NCBI GenBank assembly: GCA_937928665.1
Contig: CALFVM010000328.1
Coordinates: 1 to 18,587 of the forward strand
DNA length: 18,587 nucleotides
Direction: 5' to 3'
Source: an uncultured Candidatus Methylacidiphilales bacterium
GTDB taxonomy: Bacteria; Verrucomicrobiota; Verrucomicrobiia; Methylacidiphilales; CALFVM01
Under the pieces are notes generated by a model. It saw only the letters and a list, made by a program, of their open reading frames with translations. It did not search any database and was not told where the DNA came from. Below, one piece after another: positions 16,412-18,587 of the stretch. Made by a program: the position numbers and the translations under genes. How positions within the stretch are numbered: the stretch's first letter is position 1; every line of letters begins with the position of its first letter.

Positions 16412-16448
16412 TGGCGGCCAAACTGAGGGAAGTGCCCTCAAAGGTTCC
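16412..16448. terminator. Nested hairpin between convergent genes
   Basis: In the 79-base gap between the nuclease and the vWA gene, TGAGGG (16424-16429) and CCCTCA (16435-16440) form a 6-base stem with a 5-base loop. GGAACC (16412-16417) and GGTTCC (16443-16448) form a wider arm around it. The symmetry suits a two-way terminator, but no T-run follows on either strand, so this call is tentative. Confidence 0.35.
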
Positions 16449-16462
16449 GCTTCCCCGACCGG

Positions 16463-17527
16463 TCAATCAATCTCCCGCACCTGACCGCGGCCACCACCCT
16501 GCCGCACCCACTTCCGCACCTCCCGCGTGGTGTCCCGATTGGCGCCGATGGTGACGAAGTGAATCGTCACCGGCTGCTCCTGGCCGCGCTGGAGGTCCCG
16601 GATCGTCTTTTCAATCTCATCGTGCGGAATGCGGGAGCCGGACTCTCCCCCATCGGTGCGAAAAAAGTTTCCGTCCGAGATCACGAAAATCACGTCTGGC
16701 TTGGTCTGAAAGACCGCCTCGAGGACCTTGAGAAATCCGGGGCCGCCGGTGACCAAGCCCGGCGTTCCGCGAGGCATAGCACCATCGACCGCAAACCACC
16801 GCTCCAACCAATCCTTGGCTTTGGCGCGGTTTGGATCGGTCGCAGGCAACAACTCGGGGTGAAAGAAGGCGTAATTCCGGGCAAATTGAACCAAGCCAAA
16901 CGCCGAGTTAATTGACAGGTTCCCCAGCATTTCCAGGGTCTCTTCCCGAATCTTCTCAAAAGGAATATTCGCCCGGCGCGCTGAGTTCACCACCGTGGTC
17001 GAGATGTCGTACATGATCACAATCCGGCGTGCCGCCGTCTTGATCCCCATGAAGCTGATGTTCGACGCGGTCCCTCCAAAACCGCCCTGCCCGGCTCCAT
17101 CCCCCGCGCCAGCCCCTTCAGACCCAACCAGGTCGGTGATGTTGTCCGAAACCAACGTGGACGGATCCAGGGGCACCATGTCCTCGACCGGCATTTGCGG
17201 AAGGTCAGGCAGGGCGAAATCCGTTGGCCGTAAGCTCGCCATTTTATCGTCAAACGTCGGTTTCGGCGCGGCCGCTTCGAACTCCGCGGATTGCATCTTT
17301 TGCTCAACAATCTTGGGCGGAAGCTGAACCGATTTTTTCGCCACGAAGGTGGCCGGAGGCGGAGTCAGATATTTCGCGACAATCCAAATACCCGCGCCGA
17401 TCCCAGCCAGGACATGGACCGCGACGCTGACGACCACCACCGTGACGAACAGCTTCTTTCGCTGGGCCTTACGCCGCGCCACTTGCGCATCCTCAGAGGG
17501 AAAGGTTTTCGGAGCTGCCGGTGCCAT
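16463..17527 (-). CDS. TonB-like N-terminus fused to a von Willebrand A domain, last gene of module 2
   Basis: The 354-residue protein has a basic cytoplasmic start, one membrane helix (about 26-50) and a periplasmic part. The helix carries Ser34 and His38 as SVAVH, matching the SxxxH signature by which TonB couples to ExbB/ExbD (SVCIH in E. coli TonB). It is followed by a Pro/Lys-rich linker (LTPPPATFVAKK, LPPKIVEQK) and a Gly-rich hinge (about 138-153). Residues 167-335 form a vWA domain: RRIVIMYDISTT with Asp174 and Ser176 for the MIDAS metal site, GTPGLVTGG (254-262), and DVIFVISDGNF with Asp285. The second MIDAS serine is Thr178. ATG at 17527 is preferred over an upstream frame extension because it overlaps the exbD stop as TGATG. 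Its periplasmic target is unknown. It does not contain the TonB C-terminal domain. Confidence 0.88.
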   Translation of the reverse strand: MAPAAPKTFPSEDAQVARRKAQRKKLFVTVVVVSVAVHVLAGIGAGIWIVAKYLTPPPATFVAKKSVQLPPKIVEQKMQSAEFEAAAPKPTFDDKMASLRPTDFALPDLPQMPVEDMVPLDPSTLVSDNITDLVGSEGAGAGDGAGQGGFGGTASNISFMGIKTAARRIVIMYDISTTVVNSARRANIPFEKIREETLEMLGNLSINSAFGLVQFARNYAFFHPELLPATDPNRAKAKDWLERWFAVDGAMPRGTPGLVTGGPGFLKVLEAVFQTKPDVIFVISDGNFFRTDGGESGSRIPHDEIEKTIRDLQRGQEQPVTIHFVTIGANRDTTREVRKWVRQGGGRGQVREID

Positions 17528-17979
17528 CAGAGGTCGTCTCCGTCGGAGAGGTCGCCCGCAAAGGTCACCCCCTGGATTTCCGCTTTGGCACACACATTCA
17601 TCACGTCAGCAATGCGCTGGTGCAACACGTCATCCTCCACATCCAACGTGACCAGGGCTTCGCTTTTGTTCGCGTCCGCCGTCGCCCGGAACCGCTTCAA
17701 AGTCGCCAGAAGCGTCGGGAGCTCTTCATTGTCGGGCGTGTCCATCGGGAGATCATTCAGCATCACCTGTCCGTTAGCCATGATCTGAATCCGCTGTTCG
17801 TCCGGAAGATCAATGGACTCTTCCTGGGAAACCGTGCCAGGCAGCGTGAGGCTCAAATCTGCTTCGGGCTTGAGCTGCTTCGAGGTGACCAGGAAGAACA
17901 CAAGCAGAAGAAAGACCATGTCGATCATCGGCGTCATCGGCAGTTCCCCCTGCCCGTGTTCTCTTCGTCGGACGGCCAT
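17527..17979 (-). CDS. exbD: ExbD/TolR-like protein, second of module 2
   Basis: The 150-residue ExbD/TolR protein has a basic start (AVRRREHG), then LPMTPMIDMVFLLLVFFLVT with Asp20 as the proton-relay residue (helix about 18-34), and a periplasmic domain ending in a RIADVMNVCAKAEIQGVTFAG block and a short acidic tail (DLSDGDDL). It is closely similar around the helix to the ExbD encoded just upstream. The start follows that gene's stop by two bases and its own stop overlaps the vWA start (TGATG), so it is tightly coupled on both sides. It probably forms the stator with the adjacent ExbD and the ExbB at the right edge. Confidence 0.94.
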   Translation of the reverse strand: MAVRRREHGQGELPMTPMIDMVFLLLVFFLVTSKQLKPEADLSLTLPGTVSQEESIDLPDEQRIQIMANGQVMLNDLPMDTPDNEELPTLLATLKRFRATADANKSEALVTLDVEDDVLHQRIADVMNVCAKAEIQGVTFAGDLSDGDDL

Positions 17980-17981
17980 GG

Positions 17982-18392
17982 TTACTTCTTTTTGTAGGTG
18001 CCGAAGATGACCTCAATGGCACCGGCTTCCGTGCAAATTTTCATAACATCTTTAATCTGCTTGGCCGGGGTCTGGGCGTCGGCCCGGACGTAAACTTTCA
18101 GCGGCGGCACATCGATGAGCCGCTGCTTCAGAAAGGCCCGGAGCTGCCGCTCATCAACCAGCCGATCCCCGGTGTAGAAACGGCCCTCGCCATCAATATT
18201 GATGATCTCACGCCCCGAAGCGTCGTCCGGCACAGTCCCGCCCGTGGCGATGGGCAGACGAATCTCCAGCTTTTTTTGCTCATTGGTGATCTTGCTTGTG
18301 ACCAGAAAGAAAATGAGCAGCAGAAACGTCATATCGATCATCGGCGTCATTTGAATGGCCGATTCTTCGGACGGTCTGCGACGGATGGGCAT
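17982..18392 (-). CDS. exbD: ExbD/TolR-like protein, first of module 2
   Basis: The 136-residue ExbD/TolR protein has an N-terminus MPIRRRPSEESAIQ, a membrane helix with MTPMIDMTFLLLIFFLVT and Asp20, and a periplasmic domain with VYVRADAQTPAKQIKDVMKI and a final strand VIFGTYKKK. Length and layout are standard. A TTG at 18398 would add two residues, but ATG at 18392 is preferred because AGGAG lies six bases upstream. It starts 27 bases after the stop of the partial ExbB and ends two bases before the second exbD. It should form the proton-driven stator with them. Confidence 0.95.
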   Translation of the reverse strand: MPIRRRPSEESAIQMTPMIDMTFLLLIFFLVTSKITNEQKKLEIRLPIATGGTVPDDASGREIINIDGEGRFYTGDRLVDERQLRAFLKQRLIDVPPLKVYVRADAQTPAKQIKDVMKICTEAGAIEVIFGTYKKK

Positions 18393-18398
18393 GGTCAA

Positions 18399-18403
18399 CT
18401 CCT
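18399..18403 (-). promoter_or_regulatory. Ribosome binding site choosing the module 2 exbD start
   Basis: AGGAG on the minus strand lies six bases ahead of the ATG at 18390-18392 and would be badly placed for the in-frame TTG at 18396-18398. Confidence 0.65.
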
Positions 18404-18419
18404 GGACGTTACCCCTCGT

Positions 18420-18587
18420 TTACTGTTGCACCCCGTAATCGGTCGGGATGGCCTGGGTCATGCCCGTCGGGGCGCGGCTCCCATCCGGGTTCATTTCCCC
18501 GGTGAAGAGGTCCAACATCCGGGAGCACGATTTATGCAGATCGCTCATGATCCCAAGCAACTGGGTCCGAAAGTAGAAATAAGCGGC
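18420..18587 (-). CDS. exbB: MotA/TolQ/ExbB proton channel, C-terminal end (continues beyond window)
   Basis: The minus strand is open from the right edge to a TAA at 18420-18422, giving 55 residues. They begin AAYFYFRTQLLGIMSDLHKS, which fits the end of the third ExbB helix and the following cytoplasmic helix; compare AFILFYFFKNQATDVIV at the same place in the module 1 ExbB. A polar, Gly/Pro-containing tail follows (TGEMNPDGSRAP, ending DYGVQQ). The call rests on this short match plus position directly ahead of two exbD genes. Most of the gene, including the signature helices, is outside the window. Confidence 0.75.
   Translation of the reverse strand, partial: AAYFYFRTQLLGIMSDLHKSCSRMLDLFTGEMNPDGSRAPTGMTQAIPTDYGVQQ

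Overview
The window is a GC-rich bacterial chromosome segment, most likely from the PVC superphylum and probably Verrucomicrobiota. Three things support this. The gene entering from the left edge reads as the C-terminal part of a Verru_Chthon cassette protein A. The short prepilin-like protein at 10168-10704 ends in an H-X9-DG motif, as in the processed pseudopilins abundant in Planctomycetes, Verrucomicrobia and Lentisphaerae. Two separate ExbB/ExbD modules with paired ExbDs are also typical of that group. The species cannot be named from the sequence. No rRNA, tRNA, CRISPR array, insertion sequence or phage gene was recognised.

Layout. 1-1957 (+): partial Verru_Chthon cassette protein A. 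2066-4477 (+): an aldo/keto reductase and a class I-type DNA photolyase. 4494-7511 (-): a cytoplasmic GH38 alpha-mannosidase, convergent with the photolyase. 7612-8625 (+): ribD, divergent from the mannosidase. 8626-9091 holds no convincing gene apart from a doubtful small minus-strand ORF. 9092-10704 (+): a two-gene unit with a 4-nt overlap, made of a membrane-anchored protein with secretin/STN-like folds and an H-X9-DG pseudopilin. 10866-13427 (-): energy-transduction module 1, transcribed as Sm-like/TPR protein, ExbB, ExbD, ExbD. 13493-16383 (+): a PpiD/SurA-like membrane-anchored chaperone and a beta-CASP metallo-beta-lactamase nuclease, overlapping by one base. 16463-18587 (-): module 2, transcribed as ExbB (partial, running off the right edge), ExbD, ExbD, then a TonB-like/von Willebrand A protein.

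How the genes work together. Each module encodes an inner-membrane proton channel (ExbB) with two different ExbD stators, and every ExbD keeps the essential membrane aspartate. Module 2 ends in a protein whose single membrane helix carries the SxxxH signature of TonB. Its periplasmic part is a vWA domain instead of the TonB C-terminal domain. This suggests a proton-motive-force-driven device that pulls on, or switches, a vWA adhesion/metal-binding domain, and it is the most interesting object in the window. Module 1 has no visible TonB; its first gene encodes a secreted Sm-barrel/TPR protein. The other genes (vitamin B2 synthesis, DNA repair, glycan breakdown, envelope chaperone, RNA processing) are housekeeping or metabolic genes with no visible link to the modules.

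Regulatory signals are sparse. Several starts have good Shine-Dalgarno sequences (18392, 11803), and several gene pairs are coupled by TGATG, TAATG or ATGA junctions. Two convergent intergenic gaps contain nested inverted repeats without U-tracts.
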